Source: Cyanobacterium aponinum PCC 10605 (GTDB taxonomy: Bacteria; Cyanobacteriota; Cyanobacteriia; Cyanobacteriales; Cyanobacteriaceae). From it: a stretch of DNA of 64,000 nt. The position numbers and the translations under genes were made by a program. Under the pieces are notes generated by a model. That model was given only the letters and a program-made list of their open reading frames with translations, did not search any database and was not told the origin of the DNA. The DNA lies in assembly GCF_000317675.1 (NCBI RefSeq), contig NC_019776.1:3038001-3102000 (forward strand). The letters are read 5' to 3'. Of this stretch, positions 50,543 to 60,055 are shown piece by piece; the first letter of the stretch is position 1; each line of letters starts with the position of its first letter.

Positions 50543-50950
50543 AATATTTTTTAGCTTAATCTCTACTTTAACTCTCGATGTTACTTACTGATTTAACCAC
50601 AGAAAAGAAAATATCACTAACCTAAAATGATTCACAGCACACACAGGAGCAAGTTTTTCTCTAGTTTATTTCTTGTCTAGTTACGAACAACTTGCTCTTA
50701 TTTTATTTTACTAATCTAACTTAGGTAGCAATTAATCATTATTAAATAATGAAGATATATTGGTCAAATGGTTATTTTCTCCCCGGTAATAGGAAAACTC
50801 ACCAAATTTTATCTCATCATAGACATTTTTTATATAACCTTATTATCTTAGCTCTAATCCTTTACTCAAGACAGTTTTTTTCGATACATTTTAACTAAAA
50901 GGTCAAGGATAGGAACTCAGAGTATTAGGGTATTAGGAAGAAACTAATTA
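50543..50950. other. Upstream region of ppc, no gene seen
   Basis: 408 bases, AT-rich, presumably with the ppc promoter. The last five bases (AATTA, 50946-50950) are the left target duplication of element B. Confidence 0.4.
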
Positions 50951-51567
50951 ACTGACGTTACGCACTTATTGATGTGTTAAGTTAAGGGAGGTTTCAGGTT
51001 TCAGGTTTCAGGTTTCAGGAAATAATAAAAATGATTGAACTAAAAAGTTATCGAGATTTAACGGTTTGGCAAAAATCAATGGATTTGGTAGTAATATGTT
51101 ATCAATTAACTTCTCTATTTCCCAAAACAGAAATTTATGGTTTAAGTAGTCAAATACAAAGAGCCGCAGTTTCAATTCCTGCCAACATCGCAGAAGGAAA
51201 AGGGAGAAATCATTTGGGTGATTATATTCGTCATCTTTCTATGGCAAATAGCTCACTCAAAGAATTAGAAACTCATTTGATGATTGTAGGACGATTAGGC
51301 TATCTTAACCTGAGTTCGGGATAAATTTTCATCTATGAATGATGGAGAAAAAAAGGCAAAAGGCAAGAGGCGAACCCCCCTTTATCCCCCCTCTCGAGGG
51401 GGGAGGGCAAAGGAAAAATTAAGAATTAGGAATTAAAAACCCCGAACACTCATTATTTGTTACTCATTACTTTCTCTCAACACCTGCTGTTCCTGCAACC
51501 TGAAACCTGAAACCTGACACCTGATACCTCAAAACAACAACTAATTATCTTTTTGCGTAACATCAGT
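50951..51567 (+). mobile_element. Four-helix-bundle element, locus B (both ends and duplication)
   Basis: 617 bases. Left end ACTGACGTTACGCACTTATT, then GTGTTAAGTTAAGGGAGG and four TTTCAGG heptamers. The cargo gene follows at 51031, carrying a MITE insertion, then ACCTGATACCTCAAAACAAC and the right end TTGCGTAACATCAGT. AATTA flanks both sides (50946-50950 and 51568-51572). The MITE right end and the cargo-gene tail are deleted, probably by recombination between CCTGACACCTGATACC-like heptamer runs. No transposase gene is inside, so it must be moved by an enzyme encoded elsewhere. Confidence 0.8.
51031..51324 (+). CDS. Four-helix-bundle protein (S23/IVP-like family), C-terminally truncated
   Basis: 97 residues. 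Almost identical to the product at 22253, differing at only a few residues (for example SLFPKT for SQFPKT, YGLSSQ for YGLSNQ, MANSSL for MANGSL). Hallmark segments: VWQKSMDLVVICYQL, IQRAAVSIPANIAEGKGRN, HLSMANSSLKELETHLMIVG. The last five residues NLSSG and the stop come from a MITE end; the natural tail of about 35 residues is gone. The fourth helix is therefore missing and folding is doubtful. The few changes between copies are partly silent (for example ATC/ATT in YIRHLS), which hints at some selection before or after copying. Confidence 0.7.
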   Translation: MIELKSYRDLTVWQKSMDLVVICYQLTSLFPKTEIYGLSSQIQRAAVSIPANIAEGKGRNHLGDYIRHLSMANSSLKELETHLMIVGRLGYLNLSSG

Positions 51568-51708
51568 AATTAATTATCTTTGCCCTTTGCCCTTTTAACT
51601 TGGCTCTTCATAAATTAGTAGTAAACTAGGCGTGGGACTTCTTTCGACATTAAGTTAAATTATCTTTAACTTCTATAGATATTGATCATACAAACATAAA
51701 AGATTATC

Positions 51709-53208
51709 ATGAACCAATTTAATCAAGAATTTTCCCTCTTGTTAAGGGCTTGTTATCCCCTCATTTATATTCCCAGTCAGGAAGAAGAAAGAGTAGAAAA
51801 AGCGATCGCATCTGTGGCACAAAGTTTAGGTAATCGTCATACATATATTTGGGATTTTGTGGAAGGTTATCAAGATAATCCCAACAATGCTAATTTTGGC
51901 AGACGTAATCCATTACAAGCGTTAGAGTTTTTGGAGAAATTACCTTCTAACACAGGAGGAGTATTTATTTTGAGGGATTTTCACCGTTTTTTAGAAGATA
52001 TTTCTATCTCTCGTAAATTGCGTAATTTAGCTCGTAGTCTCAAAGCTCAACCAAAAAATATCGTTATTATTGCCCCTGAAGTTAATCTGCCCACAGAATT
52101 AAGAGAAGTATTTACCATTGTCGAGTTTGCCTTACCCCAAGCCGAAGAAATCAAGAGTGAAATTCAACGACTTTTATCGGCTACCCGTCAAAATCTTAGT
52201 GAACAATTTTTAGGGGAGTTAGTTCGCTCTGCTCAGGGATTGTCCTTAGAACGTATTAGAAGGGTCATAACAAGGGCGATCGCACAAAATGGCAAATTAG
52301 AAGGGGAAGACGTAGAACTGATACTAGAGGAAAAAAAACAGTCCATACGGCAAACACAAATCCTTGACTACTACCCTACCAAAGAACAAATATCCGACAT
52401 TGGCGGTTTAGACAACCTCAAAGAATGGCTATTGCGAAGAGGAGGGGCATTCAGTGAATCCGCCAGAGCTTACGGTTTACCTTATCCCAGAGGATTACTA
52501 CTTGTGGGTATTCAAGGGACAGGAAAATCATTAACCGCAAAAGCGATCGCCCATCACTGGCATTTACCCCTCTTAAGACTGGACGTAGGAAGACTATTTA
52601 GTGGTTTAGTGGGAGAATCTGAATCCCGTACCCGACAAATGATACAAATAGCTGAAGCCTTATCCCCCTGCATTCTCTGGATTGACGAAATAGATAAAGG
52701 CTTTGCCGGGGCAGACGGTAAAGGGGATTCTGGCACAACTTCAAGAGTATTTGGTACATTTATCACTTGGTTAGCAGAAAAACAAAGCCCTGTTTTTGTG
52801 GTTGCCACTGCCAATAATATTCAAACCCTTCCACCTGAAATACTGAGAAAAGGGCGTTTTGATGAAGTCTTTTTCGTTGGGCTACCCTCCCAAGCAGAAA
52901 GAGAAGCTATTTTTACAGTACATTTAAACAGACTACGCCCCCATAACCTGCAAACCTACGATATTAAACGCCTTGCTTACGAAACTCCAGAATTTTCAGG
53001 GGCAGAAATCGAACAAACTATCATAGAAGCAATGCACATTGGCTTCAGTGAAAACCGAGACTTCACCACCGAAGATATATTAAGTGCCGCTAGTCAAATT
53101 ATACCTTTAGCCCGTACTGCAAAAGAACAGATCGAATTTTTACAAAATTGGGCAACTTCGGGAAAAGCCCGTTTAGCTTCTCGCAGTCAATCTATATTAG
53201 GAAAGTGA
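51709..53208 (+). CDS. ycf46: Ycf46-like AAA ATPase
   Basis: 499 residues. N-terminal degenerate AAA-like region (about 1-200; LLLRACYPLIYIPSQEEERV is the family start). C-terminal AAA+ domain (about 225-470) with Walker A GIQGTGKS, Walker B ILWIDEIDKG, second region of homology NNIQTLPPEILRKGRFDEVFFV. Family knowledge: cyanobacterial and plastid Ycf46 proteins are tied to inorganic-carbon or light responses, but the biochemical role is not settled. Start ATG at 51709. Single gene. Confidence 0.9.
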   Translation: MNQFNQEFSLLLRACYPLIYIPSQEEERVEKAIASVAQSLGNRHTYIWDFVEGYQDNPNNANFGRRNPLQALEFLEKLPSNTGGVFILRDFHRFLEDISISRKLRNLARSLKAQPKNIVIIAPEVNLPTELREVFTIVEFALPQAEEIKSEIQRLLSATRQNLSEQFLGELVRSAQGLSLERIRRVITRAIAQNGKLEGEDVELILEEKKQSIRQTQILDYYPTKEQISDIGGLDNLKEWLLRRGGAFSESARAYGLPYPRGLLLVGIQGTGKSLTAKAIAHHWHLPLLRLDVGRLFSGLVGESESRTRQMIQIAEALSPCILWIDEIDKGFAGADGKGDSGTTSRVFGTFITWLAEKQSPVFVVATANNIQTLPPEILRKGRFDEVFFVGLPSQAEREAIFTVHLNRLRPHNLQTYDIKRLAYETPEFSGAEIEQTIIEAMHIGFSENRDFTTEDILSAASQIIPLARTAKEQIEFLQNWATSGKARLASRSQSILGK

Positions 53209-53495
53209 AGGCAAAGAGCAAAGTAAAAAGAGCAAGGGGCAAACCCCTCTGTGTCTCCCCTTAAAATAAAACCCAATACCCTGCATCCTAAAACCTGAAA
53301 CCTGAAACCTGAAACCTCTTTCCTAACTCCGAACTCTTTTCTCCCCAATCCCAAAACTCCGATTATTGAAATTTAGTTTCTCTATGCTAAATCAAGCTAG
53401 GATATTATCATAGGTAAATAAAGTTGATTGTTTATTTTTAATTATTCTTAAAGCTATCATCGATCAATATATTAAAGTATAAATAATAAGAGTAA
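53209..53495. repeat. Spacer with heptamer repeat
   Basis: After ycf46 there is GGCAAAGAGCAAAG-type text, then CCTGAAACCTGAAACCTGAA (three heptamers, about 53292-53318) and CCTAACTCCGAACTC. The last 130 bases are AT-rich and lead into the response-regulator gene. Confidence 0.5.
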
Positions 53496-54698
53496 ATGAA
53501 TTCTAACGAAAACGCTTCTAATCCAATACCGTTTAAAGAGTTTACTGGTGTCAAACAAACGGGTTTTTTTGAGAATTTAAAACAGCCTCGTTTTAGTGGT
53601 CAACTTCTGCTCACAGGACCTAATCACAGTAAATGGGTATTTTATCTCTATTTAGGAAGATTAGTTTATGCCACAGGGGGAAATCATCCCGTCAGAAGGT
53701 GGCGTCGTAATTTAGTCGCCCATTTACCCAATATCCCCTCTCACATGGCAGCAATTCAAGCAGATGTGGATAGTTTGGATTTAACAGGGGAAAATAATTG
53801 TTGGGAATATGAACTATTATGTTTTTGGGTAGAGCAACAGAAAATCACTCTCGAACAAGCGGCGAAAATGATTCGTCAAAATATTGTTGAGGTTTTGTTT
53901 GATGTTACCCAAGCTATGCAAGTAACTTGTCAGCTAAAACCCGATAAAAACTTGCCTTTTTCTACTCGTTTAGTATTAATTGATGCAGAACAATTAATTG
54001 CAGAAGCTCAAAAATTATGGCAGGCATGGCAAGGGGCGAAAATTGCCGATCGCTCTCCCGATATGGCTCCAATCATCGCACAACCTCAGGAGTTGCAACA
54101 GCAAACGAATCCGCAAATTTATCAAACTCTCAGTCAACTTTTGGATGGACAACAGACTCTGAGAGATTTGTCAGTAAGAATGAAAAGAGATGTTGTTACA
54201 GTGACTCGCTCTCTTTTACCGTATATCCAAAGGGGATTAGTTAGACTAATTGAAATCAATGATATAGAACCGCCTAAATTACCTCAAAAAAATGATTCTG
54301 ACAGTGGTATTCTCAACAATCAGAAAATAACTGTCGCCTGTGTTGACGATAGTCCCTTGATTTGTCAAACCATGGAAAAAATTATCACTGAAGCTGGTTA
54401 CAACTTTGTTGGTATTAATGATGCTTTAAGAGCGATCGCAGTTTTACTATCAAAAAAACCAGATATTATCTTTCTTGATTTGATTATGCCAAATGCCAAT
54501 GGTTATGAAATTTGTAGCCAACTGCGCAAACTAACTTTTTTCAAGCATACCCCAATTGTTATCCTCACAGGAAACGACGGTATTGTCGATAGAGTAAGAG
54601 CGAAGATGGTTGGCTCATCAGACTTTTTAGGTAAACCCATTGATCCTACTTTGGTTTTAGAAACTATCCGTAAACACTTAAAAATCGGGGTTGCTTAA
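53496..54698 (+). CDS. pixG: PatA/PixG-type response regulator (DUF4388 plus receiver)
   Basis: 400 residues. N-terminal DUF4388/PATAN domain (about 10-190; FTGVKQTGFFENLKQPRFSGQLLL, SKWVFYLYLGRLVYATGGNHPVRRW). C-terminal CheY-like receiver (about 277-397) with acidic pocket VACVDDSP and the phospho-acceptor Asp in FLDLIMPNANGYE, then VILTGNDGIVDR and FLGKPIDP. This is the output regulator of pilus-driven phototaxis systems (PixG/PilG/TaxP1). It is first in a pixG-pixH-pixI series. Whether it is the Pix, Pil or another paralogue cannot be fixed from the window. Confidence 0.85.
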   Translation: MNSNENASNPIPFKEFTGVKQTGFFENLKQPRFSGQLLLTGPNHSKWVFYLYLGRLVYATGGNHPVRRWRRNLVAHLPNIPSHMAAIQADVDSLDLTGENNCWEYELLCFWVEQQKITLEQAAKMIRQNIVEVLFDVTQAMQVTCQLKPDKNLPFSTRLVLIDAEQLIAEAQKLWQAWQGAKIADRSPDMAPIIAQPQELQQQTNPQIYQTLSQLLDGQQTLRDLSVRMKRDVVTVTRSLLPYIQRGLVRLIEINDIEPPKLPQKNDSDSGILNNQKITVACVDDSPLICQTMEKIITEAGYNFVGINDALRAIAVLLSKKPDIIFLDLIMPNANGYEICSQLRKLTFFKHTPIVILTGNDGIVDRVRAKMVGSSDFLGKPIDPTLVLETIRKHLKIGVA

Positions 54699-54839
54699 GT
54701 TATTCTTACTTAATCATTGTTTTATGAGGTAGTAAGAATGAATTTCGCAAAAATGACGTTAGGTATTGTTATATCATTATTATTATTATTTAATTATTAA
54801 GCAGTATCCAAATAACAAACATATAGAGGTAATAAAAAT

Positions 54840-55199
54840 ATGGGAAACGCATTAATTGTTGACGATTCTTCCACTGAAAGAAAAATTTTAACAGGTTATT
54901 TACAAGAATTGGGTATTAGTGTTACAACTGCCGAAAGTGGAGAAGAAGCCCTCGAAAAAATCAAAGGTAATACCCCAGACCTCGTCGTTTTAGATGTAGT
55001 CTTGCCGGGGAAAAGTGGTTTTGAAGTATGTCGAGAAATAAAATCAGGTACAAACACGGGTAAAATACCAATCATTATGTGTTCTACAAAAGGTAGTGAA
55101 ATGGACAAATTTTGGGGAATGAAGCAAGGTGCAGATGCTTATATTCCTAAACCAGTGGATAAAGAAGAATTCCTCAGTGCTGTCAAAAAACTGATTTAG
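54840..55199 (+). CDS. pixH: CheY-like response regulator (PixH/PilH type)
   Basis: 119 residues, a single receiver domain. NALIVDDSSTERKILTGYLQE (acidic pair), phospho-acceptor in LVVLDVVLPGKSGFEVCR, the Thr/Ser site in IPIIMCSTKGSE, and the Lys in AYIPKPVDKEEF. PixH/PilH acts as the second small regulator beside PixG. AGAGGT lies before the ATG. Gap to pixG is 141 bases, with only AT-rich DNA. Confidence 0.88.
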   Translation: MGNALIVDDSSTERKILTGYLQELGISVTTAESGEEALEKIKGNTPDLVVLDVVLPGKSGFEVCREIKSGTNTGKIPIIMCSTKGSEMDKFWGMKQGADAYIPKPVDKEEFLSAVKKLI

Positions 55200-55570
55200 T
55201 TGATCAAATTTGCAAAAAATTAGACATCTCCAATGAGTTAATTTTCAATACTATTTAGGTAAAAATTATATTGGCAAAGGTCATAATCTGATGTTACAAC
55301 AATTATTTTTTATTCTTTCTTTCTTGTCAAACTAAAGTTATGTCCTTGAAGATTATAGTTATTGACTCATCTATGATGACAAATCCCCATTACATAAAAA
55401 TATTTGGGGTAGGAGTTGTCTATATTGATTTTATTTGAGTTGTATCACTTTTGGGGGTAAAAATTTTAAAGTGAAAATGGAGAAATAATAGTTGTTATAA
55501 ATTTTTTTGTTATTGTTCGATATATCACGATTTAATACAATATTTTTTTAGATTCGACACGTAAAATACC
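55200..55570. other. Spacer between pixH and pixI, no gene seen
   Basis: 371 bases, AT-rich, unusually long for a chemotaxis-type operon. Could contain a second promoter for pixI. No structured element identified. Confidence 0.4.
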
Positions 55571-56110
55571 ATGAGTGAATCTCCTTTATCTGTTGCAAAG
55601 CCTTCTAGTCAAAATACAACTGTCTTTCAACAACGGTTTCTGAAATTTGTCTTATTACCAGACACTAACTTGATGATTTCTTTGTCAGAAATTGCCGCAG
55701 TGCTAAAAATACCTTTAGGACAAATTATTCCGATTCCTGAAATGCCGTCATGGGTGATAGGAGTATATAATTGGCGGGGGCAAATTATTTGGATGGTAGA
55801 TTTGGGACAATTATTAGGTTTTACTCCTTGGTATCAACAATCAGTGATTGCCTCCAATCATAAAGCAGTTGTTATTCATCCTAGTAATCAAAATTTAAGA
55901 AATAGTGCTTCTGGTGATTTAATTGGTTTAATTGTGAGTGATGTGAATGATATTGAATTGTGTGACACAAGCGATATCCACTCCCCTCCTGCTTCAGCTG
56001 TCACTCCTGAATTAGCACCATTTTTAAGAGGTTATTGGATCAAAAATAATGGTGAAATTGTTGTGACAGTCGATGCAGATGCTATTTTTGCGGCTATGCC
56101 GAAGGAGTAA
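55571..56110 (+). CDS. pixI: CheW-like coupling protein (PixI/PilI type)
   Basis: 179 residues. One CheW domain from about residue 25: FLKFVLLPDTNLMISLSEIA, IIPIPEMPSWVIGVYNWRGQIIWMVDLGQLLGF (hallmark), LIGLIVSDVNDIELC and the C-terminal GYWIKNNGEIVVTVDADAIF. It links an MCP-like receptor to a CheA-like kinase. The usual partners pixJ/pilJ (receptor) and pixL/pilL (kinase) do not follow; a repeat and pheT do. Confidence 0.88.
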   Translation: MSESPLSVAKPSSQNTTVFQQRFLKFVLLPDTNLMISLSEIAAVLKIPLGQIIPIPEMPSWVIGVYNWRGQIIWMVDLGQLLGFTPWYQQSVIASNHKAVVIHPSNQNLRNSASGDLIGLIVSDVNDIELCDTSDIHSPPASAVTPELAPFLRGYWIKNNGEIVVTVDADAIFAAMPKE

Positions 56111-56149
56111 AATATGGGGATTTCGACAATTCAAAGGGTAAAGGGCAAA

Positions 56150-56278
56150 AATGAATAATTAAGAATTAAGAATTAAGAATTAAGAATTAAAAACTCCGAA
56201 CACTTATTACTTTCTTCTAAAACCTGCAACCTGACACCTGACACCTAACCCTATCCGATATTCTTAAACTGAACTAAG
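56150..56278. repeat. MITE remnant after pixI
   Basis: GAATTAAGAATTAAGAATTA tandem text, then CTCCGAACACTTATTACTTT, heptamers (CCTGCAACCTGACACCTGAC), and the end CCGATATTCTTAAACTGAAC then TAAGGTTA. This is one half of the window's main MITE with its right end slightly changed; the other end is absent. Confidence 0.65.
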
Positions 56279-56426
56279 GTTATTTAAATAGATTAAGTCA
56301 TCAGGCAATAAAAATAAATCCTTAGCTTATTCAAATGATTGAGAAAAAATCCTTGTTTACTCACGTTCGAAATTCATTGATAATAGAAGATTAGCTCATC
56401 TATATATAGTAATTTGATATTAAAGA

Positions 56427-58862
56427 ATGCGTATCTCTTTCAACTGGTTAAAAGAATTAGTTAATATTTCCATTACCCCTGAAGAATTAGGCAAAATCCT
56501 TACCATTGCTGGTTTTGAAGTGGAAGACACCGAAGATAGGAGAAGTTGGGCGGATGGAGTTGTTGTCGGAAAAGTAATAAAATGCGATCGCCATCCTAAT
56601 GCTGATAAACTTAGTTTATGTCAAGTGGATATAGGAGAAGAAACCCCTTCCCAAATCGTTTGCGGTGCACCCAATGTGAGACAAGATATATTTGTACCCG
56701 TTGCCACCCTCGGTACTTATTTGCCCAATGTGGATATAAAAATCAAACCTGCTAAACTTAGGGGAGTAGAAAGTAAGGGCATGATTTGCTCCTTAGCAGA
56801 ATTAGGCTTGGCAAAGGAAAGCGAAGGAATTAAAATCTTAGAGGGAGATTTGCAAGTAGGGCAGGATATTCGACCCATTTTAGGCTTAGATGACGTTATT
56901 TTAGACATTACCGCCACTGCTAACCGTGCCGATGCTTTAAGTATGGTGGGAGTTGCCAGAGAAGTTGCGGCTTTGACAGGAGGAGAATTAACCTTACCTG
57001 CCATTAATGGAGACATTAACCCCAATCAGCAGGGAGGATTGACAGCAATCAAAATTGATGAGCCTTCTGCTTGTACGGCTTATATTGGTACAATGATTGA
57101 AAATGTGAAAATCGCCCCTTCTCCTCAATGGTTGCAATGGCGTTTAGAAGCGGGAGGAGTACGCCCCATCAATAATGTTGTGGATGTTACTAACTATATC
57201 TTATTAGAATGGGGGCAACCTTTACACGCTTTTGACAGGGAAAAACTCTACCATATTGCCAACTCTCAAGAATTAACTATTGGGGTGCGTTTTGCTAACG
57301 ATAAGGAAACTTTAACTACTTTAGATGGGCAAAAACGTGATTTACAAGCCCAAAATTTAGTTATTACTGCCAATAATCACCCTGTTGCTTTAGCAGGAGT
57401 TATGGGGGGTGAAGATAGCGAAGTAGATGATAACACCCAGAATATTATTTTAGAGGCGGCTTTGTTTGAGCCTGTGCCTATTCGTCGTAGTGGTAAATGT
57501 CAGGGGATTCGCACTGAGTCTTCTACCCGTTATGAAAGGGGTGTTAATCAGGTGGAGTTAGAAAAAGCCTTGAATCGTGCGGTTTCTCTCATTACCGAAT
57601 TAGCAGGAGGCACAGTTTCCACTCAAATTGTCGCTGATAATCGTAGTAGCAGTTTCCAAAATACCATAGAATTAAGGTGCGATCGCATCTATCAAGTGTT
57701 AGGGAAAGTCAAACAAGAAGAAAAGCTCATTGATGTACCAAAAGAAGATATTGTAAGAATTTTAGAGGATTTAGGCTGTAAACTGGAAGTAAAAAGCGAA
57801 TCTCCCCTAATCTGGCTTGTCACAGTCCCTCCTTACCGTTATCGTGACTTAGAAAGAGAAATTGACTTAATTGAAGAAGTCGCTCGTTTATACGGTTATG
57901 ATCATTTTACCGATACTTTGCCCACTCAATCAGAAGTCGGTTATATTCCCACAAACTTGCAAATTCAACGGAAAATTCGCTCTAGTTTACAAGGGTTAGG
58001 CTTAACAGAATTAATGCAATACTCCCTTGTTAGTGCCAATCAAGCCCAAATAAAAATCGCTAATCCCCTTTTCAGTGAATATTCTGCCTTGCGTAGCAAT
58101 CTCATCGATGGTTTAATCAACGCCTTTGAATACAATCAAGCTCAAGGAAACGGCTATTTAAAAGGTTTTGAAATTGGACGAATTTTTTGGCTCGAAAATG
58201 AAAACAAAGCCGAAGGAGACGCACTAGGAGGCATTATAGGCGGTGATCTATATACCGATGGTATTTGGACAAGAAGTGGTAAACCTCAACCCATGACTTG
58301 GTATGAAGCCAAGGGCATCTTAGAAAGTCTATTCAAGGCTTTAAAAGCACCCATTACCTATAAAGCAGAATCAAACGATAATCGCCTCCATCCCGGACGT
58401 ACTGCAGGTTTATGGTTAAATAAAACTAGAATCGGCGTTTTTGGGCAACTTCACCCCCAGTTATGTCAAGAAAGGGATTTACCTAACTCTGTTTATGTGT
58501 TTGAATTACAATTAGAGCCATTAATCACCTTTTTAGACCAAAAATATTTACAAACCCCCATTTTCAAAGCCTATTCTACTTATCCCTCTGTAGAACGTGA
58601 CTTAGCTTTCTTTGCTTCCACTGATTTAACCGTCGCAGACATCGTTAATGCGATGCGTAAAGCGGGGGGTAAAACCCTTGTGGATGTTAAATTATTTGAT
58701 GAGTATAAGGGAGCAAATGTAGAGGAAGGAAAACGCAGTCTTGCTTTTAGTCTAGTATATCGATCGCCCGATGGTACATTAAAAGATAGTGATGTTGACC
58801 CTATCCATAATAAAATTCGGGATGCGTTGACTAAACAATTTGCTGTTACTTTGCGTAGTTAA
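56427..58862 (+). CDS. pheT: Phenylalanine-tRNA ligase beta subunit
   Basis: 811 residues. Charges tRNA-Phe together with PheS. N-terminal tRNA-binding OB domain (about 40-150; [27 protein letters not shown]), B3/B4 editing region (about 205-400; [25 protein letters not shown]), B5 domain (about 415-500), catalytic-like core (505-690), and C-terminal ferredoxin-fold anticodon-binding domain (about 718-811; [17 protein letters not shown]). Full length. pheS is not adjacent. HIP1 octamers occur inside. Confidence 0.96.
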   Translation: MRISFNWLKELVNISITPEELGKILTIAGFEVEDTEDRRSWADGVVVGKVIKCDRHPNADKLSLCQVDIGEETPSQIVCGAPNVRQDIFVPVATLGTYLPNVDIKIKPAKLRGVESKGMICSLAELGLAKESEGIKILEGDLQVGQDIRPILGLDDVILDITATANRADALSMVGVAREVAALTGGELTLPAINGDINPNQQGGLTAIKIDEPSACTAYIGTMIENVKIAPSPQWLQWRLEAGGVRPINNVVDVTNYILLEWGQPLHAFDREKLYHIANSQELTIGVRFANDKETLTTLDGQKRDLQAQNLVITANNHPVALAGVMGGEDSEVDDNTQNIILEAALFEPVPIRRSGKCQGIRTESSTRYERGVNQVELEKALNRAVSLITELAGGTVSTQIVADNRSSSFQNTIELRCDRIYQVLGKVKQEEKLIDVPKEDIVRILEDLGCKLEVKSESPLIWLVTVPPYRYRDLEREIDLIEEVARLYGYDHFTDTLPTQSEVGYIPTNLQIQRKIRSSLQGLGLTELMQYSLVSANQAQIKIANPLFSEYSALRSNLIDGLINAFEYNQAQGNGYLKGFEIGRIFWLENENKAEGDALGGIIGGDLYTDGIWTRSGKPQPMTWYEAKGILESLFKALKAPITYKAESNDNRLHPGRTAGLWLNKTRIGVFGQLHPQLCQERDLPNSVYVFELQLEPLITFLDQKYLQTPIFKAYSTYPSVERDLAFFASTDLTVADIVNAMRKAGGKTLVDVKLFDEYKGANVEEGKRSLAFSLVYRSPDGTLKDSDVDPIHNKIRDALTKQFAVTLRS

Positions 58863-58882
58863 AGTTGGGGAAGAGGTTTGAC

Positions 58883-58930
58883 GGTTGCAGGTGTCAGGTG
58901 GTAGGGGCTGAATATATTCAACCCTTATGG
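58883..58930. repeat. Heptamer and palindrome repeat after pheT
   Basis: GGTTGCAGGTGTCAGGTGGT heptamers, then GGGCTGAATATATTCAACCC, a near-perfect variant of the palindrome at 43733 and 47459. Lies between convergent genes. Confidence 0.55.
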
Positions 58931-58982
58931 GGATGGGTTCGTGTTAATTAAAAACTTTTGCCCTTTACCCTTTGATTGCGAA

Positions 58983-59675
58983 TTAACTGATAATTTTTCC
59001 ATCAGCAAAGTGAATAATTCTTTTGGTTTCTTCTGCAACATCTTTTTCATGAGTCACTAAGATGATGGTAATTTTTTCCTCATTGAGTTGGCGAAAAATA
59101 CTCATAACCTCTTTTGTTGTTTCTGAATCCAAAGCCCCGGTCGGTTCATCTGCTAATAAAATTAATGGATTATTTACTATAGCACGTGCGATCGCAACTC
59201 TTTGCTGTTGTCCCCCAGATAACTGATTAGGCTTATTATTAATCCTTGCTTCTAAACCAACTTTAATTAATGCTTCCGTTGCCTTTTTTTTCCTTTCTGA
59301 TTCAGAAATTCCTGCATATATCATTGGTAACATGACATTTTCAAGGGCGCTTAATTGGGGTAAAAGGTGAAACTGTTGAAAAACAAACCCAATTTGTTCA
59401 TTGCGAATATGAGCTAATTCTTTTCGGGATAAATCCGCCACATTTTTACCATTAAGATAATAATTACCTGCAGTGGGGCGATCGAGACATCCTAAAATAT
59501 TCATCATCGTGGACTTTCCCGAACCAGAAGAACCCATAATCGCACAATATTCCCCTGATTCTATCTTGAGATTGATAGCGGATAAGGCATTAACTTGAAT
59601 ATCACCGCTACCATAAATTTTATAAATGTTATCTAGTTTAATCAAAGGTTGAGGAGTTGAAATAGATGAGTTCAT
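58983..59675 (-). CDS. ABC transporter ATP-binding protein, MacB/LolD type
   Basis: 230 residues. ATPase subunit with Walker A MGSSGSGKSTMMNILGCLD, Q-loop GFVFQQFHLLPQLSALENVMLP, signature LSGGQQQRVAIARAI and Walker B LLADEPTGALDSET. The LGCLDRP...GYY/NG and VMLPMIYAG features are those of the MacB/LolD/FtsE-like family that works with FtsX-type permeases. No permease is next to it; the following gene on this strand encodes a small unknown protein. The substrate is unknown. Confidence 0.9.
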   Translation of the reverse strand: MNSSISTPQPLIKLDNIYKIYGSGDIQVNALSAINLKIESGEYCAIMGSSGSGKSTMMNILGCLDRPTAGNYYLNGKNVADLSRKELAHIRNEQIGFVFQQFHLLPQLSALENVMLPMIYAGISESERKKKATEALIKVGLEARINNKPNQLSGGQQQRVAIARAIVNNPLILLADEPTGALDSETTKEVMSIFRQLNEEKITIILVTHEKDVAEETKRIIHFADGKIIS

Positions 59676-59726
59676 TGTCTGTCACTAAAATTTTAGGATT
59701 TTGTCAAATATCCCCATAAATCTCAT

Positions 59727-60011
59727 TTATAAAGCATCATCATCCACAGTTTCCCACTTACCGTATTTATTTTCATAATAAGCTAAGATGCTATTCACCT
59801 GAGTTTCAATCTCTAATTGATCAGGATAACTAACACTTAAACCTCCTACCTGACTTTGTAAATAATCAAAATCCTTTGCCTTTTGAGGTAGTAATTGGGT
59901 GCTAACTCCTTCCACTTGTCTTAAATGGGCGGCGACTTCTCGATAAACCGCCAAAGGTAAACGATGACAACTAAGATTTTTTTGTTTTTGATTAGTGATA
60001 GTTTGAGACAA
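59727..60011 (-). CDS. Small conserved-looking protein, 94 residues
   Basis: Soluble; CHRLPLAVYREVAAHLRQVE and TQLLPQKAKDFDYLQSQVGGLSVSY, then an acidic C terminus. The VYREVAAHLRQV and ILAYYENKYG segments look helical. I do not recognise a family. It starts at ATG and is 51 bases upstream of the ABC ATPase gene, so the two may be co-transcribed. Confidence 0.65.
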   Translation of the reverse strand: MSQTITNQKQKNLSCHRLPLAVYREVAAHLRQVEGVSTQLLPQKAKDFDYLQSQVGGLSVSYPDQLEIETQVNSILAYYENKYGKWETVDDDAL

Positions 60012-60055
60012 TGTAGTTATTTCCTCCCTATTAGCAATAATAAATAATCATCATA

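Noticed and set aside
50990-51020. CRISPR array
   Set aside because: The repeats are 7-bp tandem units without spacers of uniform length and without cas genes.
50951-51567. 23S rRNA intervening sequence carrying an S23 gene
   Set aside because: There is no rRNA sequence on either side; the flanks are AT-rich spacer and 5-bp duplications.
54738-54800. 20-codon hydrophobic ORF (MNFAKMTLGIVISLLLLFNY) between pixG and pixH
   Set aside because: Low-complexity AT-rich sequence gives such frames by chance; no further support.
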